Source: an uncultured Muribaculaceae bacterium (GTDB lineage Bacteria; Bacteroidota; Bacteroidia; Bacteroidales; Muribaculaceae). From it: a stretch of 53,431 nucleotides of DNA. Every line of letters begins with the position of its first letter. Position 1 is the stretch's first letter. Below are positions 15,615 to 24,315 of the stretch, one piece after another. The stretch is from positions 1 through 53,431 of the forward strand of contig CAJUCW010000026.1 in assembly GCA_910585275.1 (NCBI GenBank). Reading direction: 5' to 3'. The notes under the pieces were generated by a model. It was given only the letters and a program-made list of their open reading frames with translations. It made no database searches and had not been told where the DNA came from. The position numbers were made by a program, and so were the translations under genes.

Positions 15615-17402
15615 ATGTCGGACCAAACACCATATATAGTATCTGCCCGTAAATACAGGCCGGCCACGTTCAAGACCGTGGTGGGACAACGGGCATTGAC
15701 CGCCACCCTTAAGAACGCCATCGACAGCCATCGCCTTGCGCAGGCATACCTTTTCTGCGGGCCCAGGGGGGTGGGAAAGACGTCGTGTGCCCGTATCTTC
15801 GCCAAAACCATCAACTGTCTGAGTCCTACCTCCGACGGGGAGGCGTGCGGACAGTGTGAGTCTTGCCGTGCTATAGAACAAGGCAATTCTTTCAACCTGG
15901 TGGAACTCGACGCCGCCTCCAACAATTCTGTCGATGATATCCGCTCCATCATGGAGCAAGTGAACGTACCGCCGCAGACGGGCCAATATCGGGTCTTCAT
16001 CATCGACGAGGTCCATATGCTCTCCAACGCCGCGTTCAACGCATTTCTAAAAACCCTTGAGGAGCCTCCCAAGTATGTGGTGTTCATACTGGCCACTACC
16101 GAGAAACATAAGGTGATTCCCACTATTCTGAGCCGCTGCCAGATTTATGATTTCAAGCGCATCACGGTGAACGATATGATCGACCATCTCGAATATGTGG
16201 CAAAGGAAGAAGGGATAACCACCGACCGTGATGCCCTTGGCGTGATTGCGTTGAAAGCCGACGGCGCCATGCGTGACGCGCTCTCCATTTTCGACCAGGT
16301 GGCGGCATCTTCACGTGGGGAGGTGACTTACCGCAATACAATCGAGAATCTCAATGTGCTCGATTATGATTGCTATTTTCGAATTGTAGATGCTTTCCGT
16401 GCCGGGGATGTGCCGTCGTCGTTGCTGATTTACAAGGAGGTGCGCGACAAGGGTTTTGATTCCCTCTTTTTCGTCAACGGGCTTGCCGCCCATGTGCGCG
16501 ACCTGATGGTGGCAGCCGACCCTCGTACGGTGGGCCTTCTCGAAACTTCGGAAGAAGTGTCGAAAAGGTATGTGGAGCAAGCCAAGTCTTTGCCCGTGCA
16601 ATGGTATTACGCCGCCATAAAGCTTCTCGGCGACTGCGACTTGAACTATCGCATGGCTACCGGAAAGCGGCTGCTTGTAGAGCTTACGTTGATAAGGCTT
16701 TGCCAGCTTCTGAAGCCTGCCACGCCGCCATTCGATTCGCTTGACCGCCAGGTGCCCCTCGGCGATCCTTCAGCCGTGAGCGTTGCGCCAACGCCGCAAC
16801 AAGCCCCTGCTCCGACGGTTGGTCAACAGGGTGTCGTTCAACCTGCGATGTCGGGCCCACAACCTGCATCAGTGTCTAATCCGGCACCGGTCCAGGCTCC
16901 TGCCCCACGTCCGCAGGCTCCTGTCGTGCAGCCGGCGTCACAACCGGTCCGCGCAAGGCAAGGTTTGCGACCCTCAACATTCAGGCTTTCCGAGCCGTCG
17001 CACACCGTATCGGCAAATGCCGGGAGCCTTGAACAACGGTCCACACCTGTGACCCGGGAACGGTTTGAGCAAGCCTGGGGCGAGTTCATCGCAAGGAATC
17101 CGTCGTTGCATATACTTGTCAACACCATGCGTGGCGCACACCCGGAACCGAGCGGCGAAAACGCCTACCGCATAGTGGTTGACCATCCCGCACAGTTACA
17201 GGCATTCGAGTTGTCGATGCCGAAACTCCTTGAATTTCTTCGCGATTTCCTGGCCAACGATTTCCTTACATTGAAAGTGGAAGTCAATACGGAGCCTGTT
17301 GGATCCAAACAATTGCCTCCGAGAGAATTCTTGAAGCAGATTGTTACGGAGAACCCTTCGATGGCCCGTTTCCTTTCCGACCTCAACGCCGAACTTATAT
17401 AG
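15615..17402 (+). CDS. dnaX: DNA polymerase III subunit gamma/tau
   Basis: A 595-aa clamp-loader ATPase that assembles the replicative polymerase. Order: VSARKYRPATF; Walker A GPRGVGKTS (residues 49-57); zinc module with C68, C78, C81 and C84; Walker B FIIDEVH (128-134); sensor-1 LATTE; and ILSRCQ (171-176) with the arginine finger. A Pro/Ala/Gln-rich linker at about 395-450 connects to a C-terminal domain of about 115 aa. ATG 15615 is chosen by homology (MSDQTPYIVSARKYRP) and the promoter at 15566-15597. I see no strong A-run slippery site for a programmed gamma product. Confidence 0.95.
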   Translation: MSDQTPYIVSARKYRPATFKTVVGQRALTATLKNAIDSHRLAQAYLFCGPRGVGKTSCARIFAKTINCLSPTSDGEACGQCESCRAIEQGNSFNLVELDAASNNSVDDIRSIMEQVNVPPQTGQYRVFIIDEVHMLSNAAFNAFLKTLEEPPKYVVFILATTEKHKVIPTILSRCQIYDFKRITVNDMIDHLEYVAKEEGITTDRDALGVIALKADGAMRDALSIFDQVAASSRGEVTYRNTIENLNVLDYDCYFRIVDAFRAGDVPSSLLIYKEVRDKGFDSLFFVNGLAAHVRDLMVAADPRTVGLLETSEEVSKRYVEQAKSLPVQWYYAAIKLLGDCDLNYRMATGKRLLVELTLIRLCQLLKPATPPFDSLDRQVPLGDPSAVSVAPTPQQAPAPTVGQQGVVQPAMSGPQPASVSNPAPVQAPAPRPQAPVVQPASQPVRARQGLRPSTFRLSEPSHTVSANAGSLEQRSTPVTRERFEQAWGEFIARNPSLHILVNTMRGAHPEPSGENAYRIVVDHPAQLQAFELSMPKLLEFLRDFLANDFLTLKVEVNTEPVGSKQLPPREFLKQIVTENPSMARFLSDLNAELI

Positions 17403-17520
17403 AGGGTTTGAATGTCAGGAAGTTGATTTAAAATAAATAAAATAATGTTAAAAAATATTAAATTATGCTCCTAATAAAGCCTCGAAAGATACTTTTTTAG
17501 GGAAATGGGGAGTTTTTTAT

Positions 17521-17528
17521 TATCTTTG
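17521..17528 (+). promoter_or_regulatory. -7 element of the rimP-nusA-infB operon
   Basis: TATCTTTG, a perfect -7 match, with only a weak -33 region. It would start transcription at about 17535, 123 bp ahead of rimP. The 255-bp gap between dnaX and rimP otherwise holds no gene. Confidence 0.55.
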
Positions 17529-17539
17529 CAAAGCATTCC

Positions 17540-17569
17540 GGAGGGGACAGACGTCTCCTCCTCTTTTTT
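17540..17569 (+). terminator. Leader hairpin with U-run ahead of rimP
   Basis: GGAGGGGAC and GTCTCCTCC (9 bp, one G-T pair, 4-nt loop) followed by TCTTTTTTA. By form it is an intrinsic terminator, but it begins 12 bp after the -7 element, so it sits in the leader of the translation operon and may act as an attenuator. It may instead terminate dnaX transcription. Confidence 0.55.
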
Positions 17570-17657
17570 AGCATTTCCGCAACTTTGGCGGATATAATTC
17601 ATGGCTTGAGGCGATATGCGTTATGCCACGCGCCCGGGCTCTTAAACAGAGGGAAAG

Positions 17658-18122
17658 ATGATAGACAAGAAAGCATTGACCGAATTTATCGAAAAGAAGC
17701 TCGAAGGCGCCGACCTTTTTCTTGTGGATGTGGAGGTCAGTCCCGCCAATGAAATCAGGGTGGAGATTGATTCCGACACGGGAGTTGACATCGACAGATG
17801 CGTGGAGCTTACGCGCGACATAGAGCAGGAATTCGACCGCGACACCGAAGACTATGAACTTGAAGTGGGCTCGGCGGGTCTCACATCCCCGTTTAAGGTA
17901 AAACGCCAATATGAGAAAAATATAGGCCGCGAGGTGGAGGTGCTTTCTGCCGACGGTAAGAAATATAAAGGTCTTTTACGTCAGGTTGGGCCGGACTCTT
18001 TCACAATCGTTTGTGAAGAAAAGGTTAAGCCCGAGGGGGCTAAAAGGCCGGTCATCGAGAAGGTGGAACACACTTTCGGGTATGACGGTGTGAAATATAC
18101 GAAATATCTACTTCAATTCTAA
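17658..18122 (+). CDS. rimP: Ribosome maturation factor RimP
   Basis: A 154-aa cytoplasmic protein needed for 30S subunit maturation. It has the two-domain RimP layout: N-terminal domain with LFLVDVEVSPANEIRVEID and VDIDRCVELTRDIE, the signature YELEVGSAGLTSPF in place of the common EVSSPG, and a C-terminal Sm-like domain. The order rimP-nusA-infB is the classical one. A clear purine-rich stretch AGAGGGAAAG precedes the ATG, unusual for this genome. nusA starts 6 bp after its stop. Confidence 0.93.
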   Translation: MIDKKALTEFIEKKLEGADLFLVDVEVSPANEIRVEIDSDTGVDIDRCVELTRDIEQEFDRDTEDYELEVGSAGLTSPFKVKRQYEKNIGREVEVLSADGKKYKGLLRQVGPDSFTIVCEEKVKPEGAKRPVIEKVEHTFGYDGVKYTKYLLQF

Positions 18123-18128
18123 AGTCTA

Positions 18129-19376
18129 ATGGCAAAGAAAGCAGAGACAGTAAATATGGTCGATCGGTTCGCCGAGTTCAAAGAACTTAAGAACATAGAT
18201 AAGACCACCATGATAAGTGTGCTCGAAGAGTCATTCCGCAACGTGCTTGCTAAGATGTTTGGCTCAGATGAGAATTTCGACGTTATTATGAACCCCGACA
18301 AGGGAGACTGTGAGATTTATCAGAACCTTACGGTTGTGCCAGACGGCGAAATCGATAACAAGGACACTCAGATAGGTCTTACCGAAGCACGTGAAATCGA
18401 CCCTGAATGTGAAATCGGGGAAGAGGTGTCGAAACAGATTTTCTTTGAGAAGTTCGGACGCCGTGCCATCCTCAACCTGCGTCAGACCCTCCAGTCGAAG
18501 ATTCTCGATCTTCAGAACGAGGCGAAGTCATCGAAGTTCAAGGAACTTGAAGGCGAGATTATCACCGGTGAGGTACACCAGATATGGAAACGTGAGGCAC
18601 TTCTTGTAGATGACGAGCAGAACGAACTGACAATGCCTAAGGAGGAACAGATTCCAAGCGATTCGTTCCATAAGGGCGATATGGTGAGGGCCATCGTGAA
18701 AAGGGTCGATAATCTAAACAACAATCCCAAGATTATCATCTCGCGCACCGACGACCGTTTCCTTCGTCGCCTTTTCGAGCAGGAAGTGCCTGAAATCCAC
18801 GACGGCCTGATTACCATCAAGGCGGTTGCGAGAATTCCGGGAGAGCGCGCCAAAATAGCTGTTGAGAGCTATGACGACCGCATTGATCCCGTAGGTGCGT
18901 GTGTCGGAATTAAGGGAAGCCGTATCCACTGTATTGTCCGCGAATTGCGCAACGAGAACATCGACGTGATATCTTATACGGCCAATCCATCGCTTTTCAT
19001 ACAAAGGGCTCTCAGCCCCGCCAAGATTTCTTCCATACGCCTCAACGAGGAAGATAAGAAGGCGGAAGTGTTCCTGCATCCCGATGAGGTGTCGCTCGCA
19101 ATCGGTAAGGGCGGTCTCAACATCCGTCTGGCCACGATGCTTACAGGCTATACCATCGACGTGTATCGAGACATCGAGGAAGGAGAGGAAGACATCTATC
19201 TTGATGAATTCCGCGATGAAATCGACGATTGGGTAATCGAGGCTCTCAAAGACCTCGGACTCGGTACGGCCAAAGCCGTGCTCAATGCCAAGCCTGAAAT
19301 ACTTGAACAGGCAGATCTCGAAGACTCCACCCTGCAGCACGTGCTCGACGTGATCAGGGCCGAATTCGACGACTGA
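18129..19376 (+). CDS. nusA: Transcription termination/antitermination factor NusA
   Basis: A 415-aa RNA polymerase-binding factor that controls pausing, termination and antitermination. The N-terminal domain begins VDRFAEFKELKNIDKTTM; the S1 domain lies at about 140-205 (EGEIITGEVHQIW); KH domains at about 225-370 include DPVGACVGIKGSRI and LAIGKGGLNIRLA. It ends soon after the KH2 region with a short helical tail and lacks the two acidic AR repeats found in Escherichia coli NusA, as is usual outside proteobacteria. It is followed by infB after 53 bp. Confidence 0.95.
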   Translation: MAKKAETVNMVDRFAEFKELKNIDKTTMISVLEESFRNVLAKMFGSDENFDVIMNPDKGDCEIYQNLTVVPDGEIDNKDTQIGLTEAREIDPECEIGEEVSKQIFFEKFGRRAILNLRQTLQSKILDLQNEAKSSKFKELEGEIITGEVHQIWKREALLVDDEQNELTMPKEEQIPSDSFHKGDMVRAIVKRVDNLNNNPKIIISRTDDRFLRRLFEQEVPEIHDGLITIKAVARIPGERAKIAVESYDDRIDPVGACVGIKGSRIHCIVRELRNENIDVISYTANPSLFIQRALSPAKISSIRLNEEDKKAEVFLHPDEVSLAIGKGGLNIRLATMLTGYTIDVYRDIEEGEEDIYLDEFRDEIDDWVIEALKDLGLGTAKAVLNAKPEILEQADLEDSTLQHVLDVIRAEFDD

Positions 19377-19429
19377 CCCGAATTCGCACCCCTCTCTCCC
19401 ATAAATTAAAGACAAACCCCTTCACCAGC

Positions 19430-22400
19430 ATGCGCATAAAAATCAGTAAAGTAGCAAAAGACCTCAATGTCGGAGTTGGCACTGTGACGGAGTTTCTGCG
19501 GAAACACAACATCGATGTCGATAACAATCCCAATTCGAGAATCGATGAAAGTGCCGTGGAGCTTCTGACACGAGAGTTCAGCGGCGACAAGGCCGACAAG
19601 ATTATATCAGACACAAGGACTAATTCGCGGCGCGAAGGCAAGAAAAAGAATTTTGCCGACGAGGCTCCGGCGACAGTCCCCGGCCTCAGGGTGCTCGGGA
19701 AAATCGATCTCGACGCGCAAAAACGAGGCGGGAAGAAGCCTTCTCAGCCTACAAAGGCTCAGAAACCTTCTGTAAAAGACAACGGGCCTGCGAAGGCGCA
19801 GGCTTCTGTGATGCCATCGGAGGCTCCGGTGGCCCCGAAACCTGCGGACAAGGCTGAAACAGCTCCTGCAGCCGGCGCCACACCGACCGCGGCGGTGGGA
19901 AAGGTTGAAGAAAACAAGATTGCCGCATTGCCGGAAAACAAGGTGGCCCTTCAACAAGAAAACGCTCCCCGAAATAAAGAGACGCAGAAAACAGATGCAG
20001 AGAATAAGCCCGAGGCTGGTGAAACCCCGGAAGCAGTCACTACACCGAAACCTACAGTGAACAACAGAAATCAATCAGAACAAAAATCTTCCGGCCGACA
20101 GGAAGGTAAAAGCAGGGAAGAGCAGAAACCCTTACGGAATCAGAATCCCGACAACAAGATGAAAGAGCAGGCTTCTCAGCCTAAAAAAGAGACTCAGCCT
20201 GAAAAAGAATCTTCGCAAGAAACGGAAGGACAGAAAAGCAATGTGTTCCGTCTGTCAACGCCACCGGCACAGCCGGAGCTTAAAGTGCTTGGCAAGATTG
20301 ACCTTTCAGCTCTCAATCAGTCAACGCGTCCTAAGAAACGCGGCAAGGATGAGCGCCGGCGCGGCGACAAAAACCGGGCCGGAGGCGCGGCTTCACCGCA
20401 GGGAGGCGATTCCGCCAATGCCGACCGCAAGAAACGCAAGCGCATAGGGAAAGAGAAGGTGGATATCGAAAAGGCCGCCTCCCAGCCCGGCTTCGGTTCA
20501 GAGCGCCGTAAGAAAGGGGGCGACAAGTCGGCCCAGGGCCAGCAGGGCCAAGGCGGAGGAAGCGAACGCAAACGCGGCGACCGTAAAAGCGACGGTAAAC
20601 CGCGTCGAAACGAACGCGCCCAGAAGCCGGAGACCAATCCGGAGGACGTGCAGAAACAGGTCAAGGAAACGTTGGCTCGCCTCACCAGCAAGGCTCCTAA
20701 AAAGGGCGTGAAATGGCGTAAGGAAAAGAAGGAGGCTATCCATAACCGCGAGCTTGAGAACCAGCGTCGCGAGGAGGCTGAAAGCCGCGTGATACAGCTC
20801 ACGGAATTCGTGACCGCCAATGACTTGGCCAACCTTATGGAAGTGCCTGTAAACAACGTCATTGCCACGTGTATGAACCTCGGTGTAATGGTTTCTATCA
20901 ACCAGCGCCTTGATGCCGAGACTATCAATATTGTGGCGGAAGAATTCGGGTTTACCACCGAGTATGTGAGCGCAGACGTTACGGAGGCTATCGCTCCGGA
21001 AGAAGACAACGAGGAAGACCTCGTGCCGCGTCCCCCGATTGTAACCGTCATGGGCCACGTTGACCACGGCAAGACCTCACTTCTCGACTATATCCGCAAA
21101 GCCAACGTAATCGCCGGTGAGGCAGGTGGCATCACCCAGCACATCGGAGCGTATAACGTGAAACTTGCCGACGGTCGCCACATAACATTCCTCGACACTC
21201 CAGGTCACGAGGCGTTTACAGCCATGCGTGCCCGTGGTGCCAAAGTAACCGACCTTGCGATTATCATAGTGGCCGCAGACGACGATGTCATGCCGCAGAC
21301 CATCGAGGCAATCAACCATGCTTCCGCTGCCGGAGTGCCGATGGTGTTTGCTATCAACAAGATTGATAAACCAGCAGCCAATCCCGACAAAATCAAGGAG
21401 CAGCTTGCCAATATGAATTATCTCGTAGAGGAATGGGGCGGCAAATATCAGAGCCAGGACATTTCTGCGAAGAAGGGCATAGGGGTTGACGACCTTATGG
21501 AAAAAGTGCTTCTCGAAGCGGAGATTCTCGACCTCAAGGCCAACCCTGACCGCATGGCTATAGGTTCTGTAATAGAATCGAGCCTTGACAAGGGCCGCGG
21601 ATATGTAGCCACGGTGCTTGTGCAGAACGGAACCTTGCGTGTAGGCGACGTGATACTCGCCGGCACACATTACGGCAAGATAAAAGCTATGTTCAACGAG
21701 CGTAACCAGCGCGTGAAAGAGGCCGGACCATCGACCCCTGTGCTTATCCTCGGCATGAACGGCGCTCCCACCGCAGGCGACACGTTCAACGTGCTTGAAA
21801 CCGAACAGGAGGCCCGTGAGATTGCCGGCAAACGTGAGCAGCTTCAGCGCGAACTCGGACTCCGCACCAAGAAACGTCCCGGACTTGAAGAGCTCGGACG
21901 CCGTCGTGCGCTCAACGATTTCCATGAACTCAACCTTGTGGTCAAGGGCGACGTTGACGGTTCGGTGGAGGCTCTTTCCGATTCGCTCATCAAGCTTTCC
22001 ACTCCGGAGATTCAGGTCAATGTGCTTCACAAGGGTGTGGGTGCAATTTCAGAGAGCGACGTCACTCTTGCCGCCGCATCCGATGCCATCATCATCGGTT
22101 TCCAGGTACGCCCTTCCGGCGCGGCCCGCAAAGAAGCAGAGAAGGAGGGCGTGGAAATCCGTCTCTATTCTGTGATTTACAAGGCCATCGAAGAGGTAAA
22201 AGATGCCATGGAAGGTCTTCTTGCTCCCGAAATCAAGGAGGAGATTACCGGCACGGCCGAAGTGCTCCAGACATATCATATCTCAAAGGTGGGCACAATC
22301 GCCGGAGCCATCGTGCGTGACGGAAAAATCAAGCGTACGAGCAAGGTGCGCGTAATCCGCGACGGTATTGTAATCTACACCGGGGAACTCGGTTCTCTCA

Positions 22401-22534
22401 AGCGTTTCAAAGACGATGCCAAGGAGGTGATTTCCGGATACGATTGCGGTCTCTCCGTGCAAGGATATAACGATATCCGTGAGGGTGACCTTATCGAGGC
22501 ATATGAAGAAGTTGAGGTGAAGAAATCGCTCTGA
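19430..22534 (+). CDS. infB: Translation initiation factor IF-2
   Basis: A 1034-aa GTPase that positions initiator tRNA. The N-terminus MRIKISKVAKDLNVGVGTV is the IF2_N helix domain; residues about 70-430 are a long, charged, low-complexity extension rich in Lys, Gln, Pro and Ala; a second IF2_N-like motif near 445-500 precedes the GTPase domain with GHVDHGKTS (about 541-549), GGITQHIGAY, DTPGHEAF (about 589) and NKID (about 642). The extension contains the phrase VLGKIDL twice (about residues 88 and 285), a Bacteroidota feature. folK starts on its stop codon (TGATG). Confidence 0.97.
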   Translation: MRIKISKVAKDLNVGVGTVTEFLRKHNIDVDNNPNSRIDESAVELLTREFSGDKADKIISDTRTNSRREGKKKNFADEAPATVPGLRVLGKIDLDAQKRGGKKPSQPTKAQKPSVKDNGPAKAQASVMPSEAPVAPKPADKAETAPAAGATPTAAVGKVEENKIAALPENKVALQQENAPRNKETQKTDAENKPEAGETPEAVTTPKPTVNNRNQSEQKSSGRQEGKSREEQKPLRNQNPDNKMKEQASQPKKETQPEKESSQETEGQKSNVFRLSTPPAQPELKVLGKIDLSALNQSTRPKKRGKDERRRGDKNRAGGAASPQGGDSANADRKKRKRIGKEKVDIEKAASQPGFGSERRKKGGDKSAQGQQGQGGGSERKRGDRKSDGKPRRNERAQKPETNPEDVQKQVKETLARLTSKAPKKGVKWRKEKKEAIHNRELENQRREEAESRVIQLTEFVTANDLANLMEVPVNNVIATCMNLGVMVSINQRLDAETINIVAEEFGFTTEYVSADVTEAIAPEEDNEEDLVPRPPIVTVMGHVDHGKTSLLDYIRKANVIAGEAGGITQHIGAYNVKLADGRHITFLDTPGHEAFTAMRARGAKVTDLAIIIVAADDDVMPQTIEAINHASAAGVPMVFAINKIDKPAANPDKIKEQLANMNYLVEEWGGKYQSQDISAKKGIGVDDLMEKVLLEAEILDLKANPDRMAIGSVIESSLDKGRGYVATVLVQNGTLRVGDVILAGTHYGKIKAMFNERNQRVKEAGPSTPVLILGMNGAPTAGDTFNVLETEQEAREIAGKREQLQRELGLRTKKRPGLEELGRRRALNDFHELNLVVKGDVDGSVEALSDSLIKLSTPEIQVNVLHKGVGAISESDVTLAAASDAIIIGFQVRPSGAARKEAEKEGVEIRLYSVIYKAIEEVKDAMEGLLAPEIKEEITGTAEVLQTYHISKVGTIAGAIVRDGKIKRTSKVRVIRDGIVIYTGELGSLKRFKDDAKEVISGYDCGLSVQGYNDIREGDLIEAYEEVEVKKSL

Positions 22535-23010
22535 TGGCATTCGTATTGATAAATATCGGGAGCAATCTCGGCAACCGTAGGCTCAACCTTAGCCGTGCCA
22601 TGCGTGCGGTGGGGGTAGAGTTCGGTGATTTTGAAATGAGTCATGTGGTGGAGTCTGCCCCCTGGGGGTTTGACTCCACCAATTCTTTTTTGAACGTGGG
22701 GATGGCGTTTCACACTGATTTGTCTCCAGATGAGGTTCTTGCACGCCTCCAGGAAATAGAGCGTGACATTTCTCCTGCATCGCATCGTTCCGCTTCGGGC
22801 GGCTATGCCGACCGTGTCATAGACATCGATATAGTGGCGATAGATCGTGAGATAATCGAGAGCGATATCCTTAAGGTGCCTCATCCACATCTTGCCGACA
22901 GGAGGTTCTTTCTTGAACCTCTCGCAGAGCTTGCACCCGGCTGGAGCCATCCGGTCACAGGACTTACAGCAGCCGAGATGCTTGCCACCCTCGGCCAGGA
23001 AAAGAATTGA
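22534..23010 (+). CDS. folK: 2-amino-4-hydroxy-6-hydroxymethyldihydropteridine diphosphokinase
   Basis: A 158-aa enzyme that pyrophosphorylates the pterin in folate synthesis. It shows NIGSNLGNR, SHVVESAPWGF, FLNVGMAF, the loop with DRVIDIDIVAID and PHPHLADRRFFLEPL, the complete HPPK signature. Length is normal. Its ATG overlaps the infB TGA by one base, so translation is likely coupled. nudC begins 14 bp after its stop. Confidence 0.95.
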   Translation: MAFVLINIGSNLGNRRLNLSRAMRAVGVEFGDFEMSHVVESAPWGFDSTNSFLNVGMAFHTDLSPDEVLARLQEIERDISPASHRSASGGYADRVIDIDIVAIDREIIESDILKVPHPHLADRRFFLEPLAELAPGWSHPVTGLTAAEMLATLGQEKN

Positions 23011-23024
23011 AACCGAATTTCGAG

Positions 23025-23789
23025 ATGAAAAAGATAATCATAGCCGGCGCCAACCGGCTTATGCTTTTTGGTGGAGAGGGTAAGCTTCGACTTCCGTTTG
23101 AGGGGGAGGTGGATATCCCTTCGGACGCCGAGACTTTCGTTTTCGGCAATTATGTGGCTTTGTCGCTTCCGAACATGGCGGACCTTTCCGACGGGTTGGT
23201 TTGGAAGGGTCTGCGTGAGTCATGGGCTACCCTTCAGGAAGACGACTATGCCGCGGCCTCAAAAGCTTCCGAACTGCTTAATTGGAACGCTTCCGAACGT
23301 TATTGCGGTAACGACGGAAGTCCGCTTGAACGTTGCTCCGAGATTAGTAAACGTTGTCCGCGTTGTGGCAAGGAATATTTCCCGAGGTTGAACCCTGCTG
23401 TAGTAGTGCTCGTGACACGTGGTGAAGAGGCTCTCCTCGTCCATTCACGCAACTTGAAAGGTGACGTGCATGCCCTTGTAGCCGGATTCGTGGAAACGGG
23501 GGAAAGCCTTGAAGAATGCGTGGCGCGCGAGATAAGGGAAGAAACATCGCTCGAAGTTGGCGACATTCGTTATGTCGGCAGCCAGGCGTGGCCGTTCCCC
23601 TATCAGCTTATGATGGGTTTCACCGCATGCTATCGAAGCGGGGAGGTGGTGTTTGCCGACGGGGAACTCACTTCGGGAGGCTTTTTCACGCGTGACAATA
23701 TTCCAGAAATCCCTTCGCCTCCATCGCTTTCACGAAAAATTATCGATTTATGGATTTCCGGCGATTTGCCGAAGAAAAATGAATGTTAA
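23025..23789 (+). CDS. nudC: NAD+ diphosphatase NudC
   Basis: A 254-aa Nudix hydrolase that cleaves NAD(H) and can remove NAD caps from RNA. The Nudix box GFVETGESLEECVAREIREE is complete, and SQAWPFPYQLMMGF is the NudC signature (SQPWPFPxS form). The zinc region reads RYCGNDGSPLERC ... RCPRCGKEYFPR: the second pair CPRC is present, but the first pair has C-G-N-D instead of C-x2-C, with a spare Cys nearby. ATG 23025 is used; a TTG at 23007 inside the folK end is the alternative. Confidence 0.9.
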   Translation: MKKIIIAGANRLMLFGGEGKLRLPFEGEVDIPSDAETFVFGNYVALSLPNMADLSDGLVWKGLRESWATLQEDDYAAASKASELLNWNASERYCGNDGSPLERCSEISKRCPRCGKEYFPRLNPAVVVLVTRGEEALLVHSRNLKGDVHALVAGFVETGESLEECVAREIREETSLEVGDIRYVGSQAWPFPYQLMMGFTACYRSGEVVFADGELTSGGFFTRDNIPEIPSPPSLSRKIIDLWISGDLPKKNEC

Positions 23790-23871
23790 AAACTTTTAGA
23801 CATCAGTCAATGTTATGAGAAAAGACGGGAGATTCTGCCGCTCCGCGGTCTTAATAAAACTTAAATGAAAT

Positions 23872-24282
23872 ATGGACAAAGCGAAGGCGTTTCTTACCGC
23901 GCTCCCCTCCTGGCTGTTATCGCTGCTGACGGTGGTTTTGATTCTTTGGCTCACGTTGATGCCAGACCCGTTGGGTGACGATGCCCCCCGATTGTTCCCC
24001 GGTGCCGATAAAGTGGTGCATGCCATAATGTTCGGATTTCTGACGGTCATGATTCTGCTTGACCGTCAGAGAAAAAAGAACTGGATTCCGCTGTCTTCCC
24101 CCTTTGTCTGGATGTCGGCGTTGTTTTCCACAATGCTGGGAATAGCAATAGAGGTGGCACAGTTGGAGATGAAACTCGGGAGGGGATTCGAGGTCGCCGA
24201 CATGGTGGCCGACACAATCGGCGCTGCACTGTGCGCCGCAATATGGTTGAGGACTCAGCATCTGTGGAGCCGCAACGATTGA
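23872..24282 (+). CDS. VanZ-like membrane protein
   Basis: A 136-aa inner-membrane protein with about four hydrophobic segments. The pattern LWLTLMPDPLG...PGADKVVHAIMFGFLTVMI and a later GIAIEVAQ...GRGFEVADMVADTIGA is the VanZ-like arrangement (conserved DK..H, E and D residues). In other bacteria VanZ confers low teicoplanin resistance, but most homologues have unknown envelope roles. It lies 82 bp after nudC and 33 bp before tamB, on the same strand. Confidence 0.85.
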   Translation: MDKAKAFLTALPSWLLSLLTVVLILWLTLMPDPLGDDAPRLFPGADKVVHAIMFGFLTVMILLDRQRKKNWIPLSSPFVWMSALFSTMLGIAIEVAQLEMKLGRGFEVADMVADTIGAALCAAIWLRTQHLWSRND

Positions 24283-24315
24283 AATAAACACTAACTAAAC
24301 GCCGAAGATTCCACA

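Noticed and set aside
15615..17402. Programmed frameshift in dnaX
   Set aside because: No A-rich slippery heptamer with stem-loop is visible near the end of the ATPase region.
20317..22030. Long minus-strand open frames inside infB
   Set aside because: They are antisense frames produced by the codon bias of infB, with no homology.
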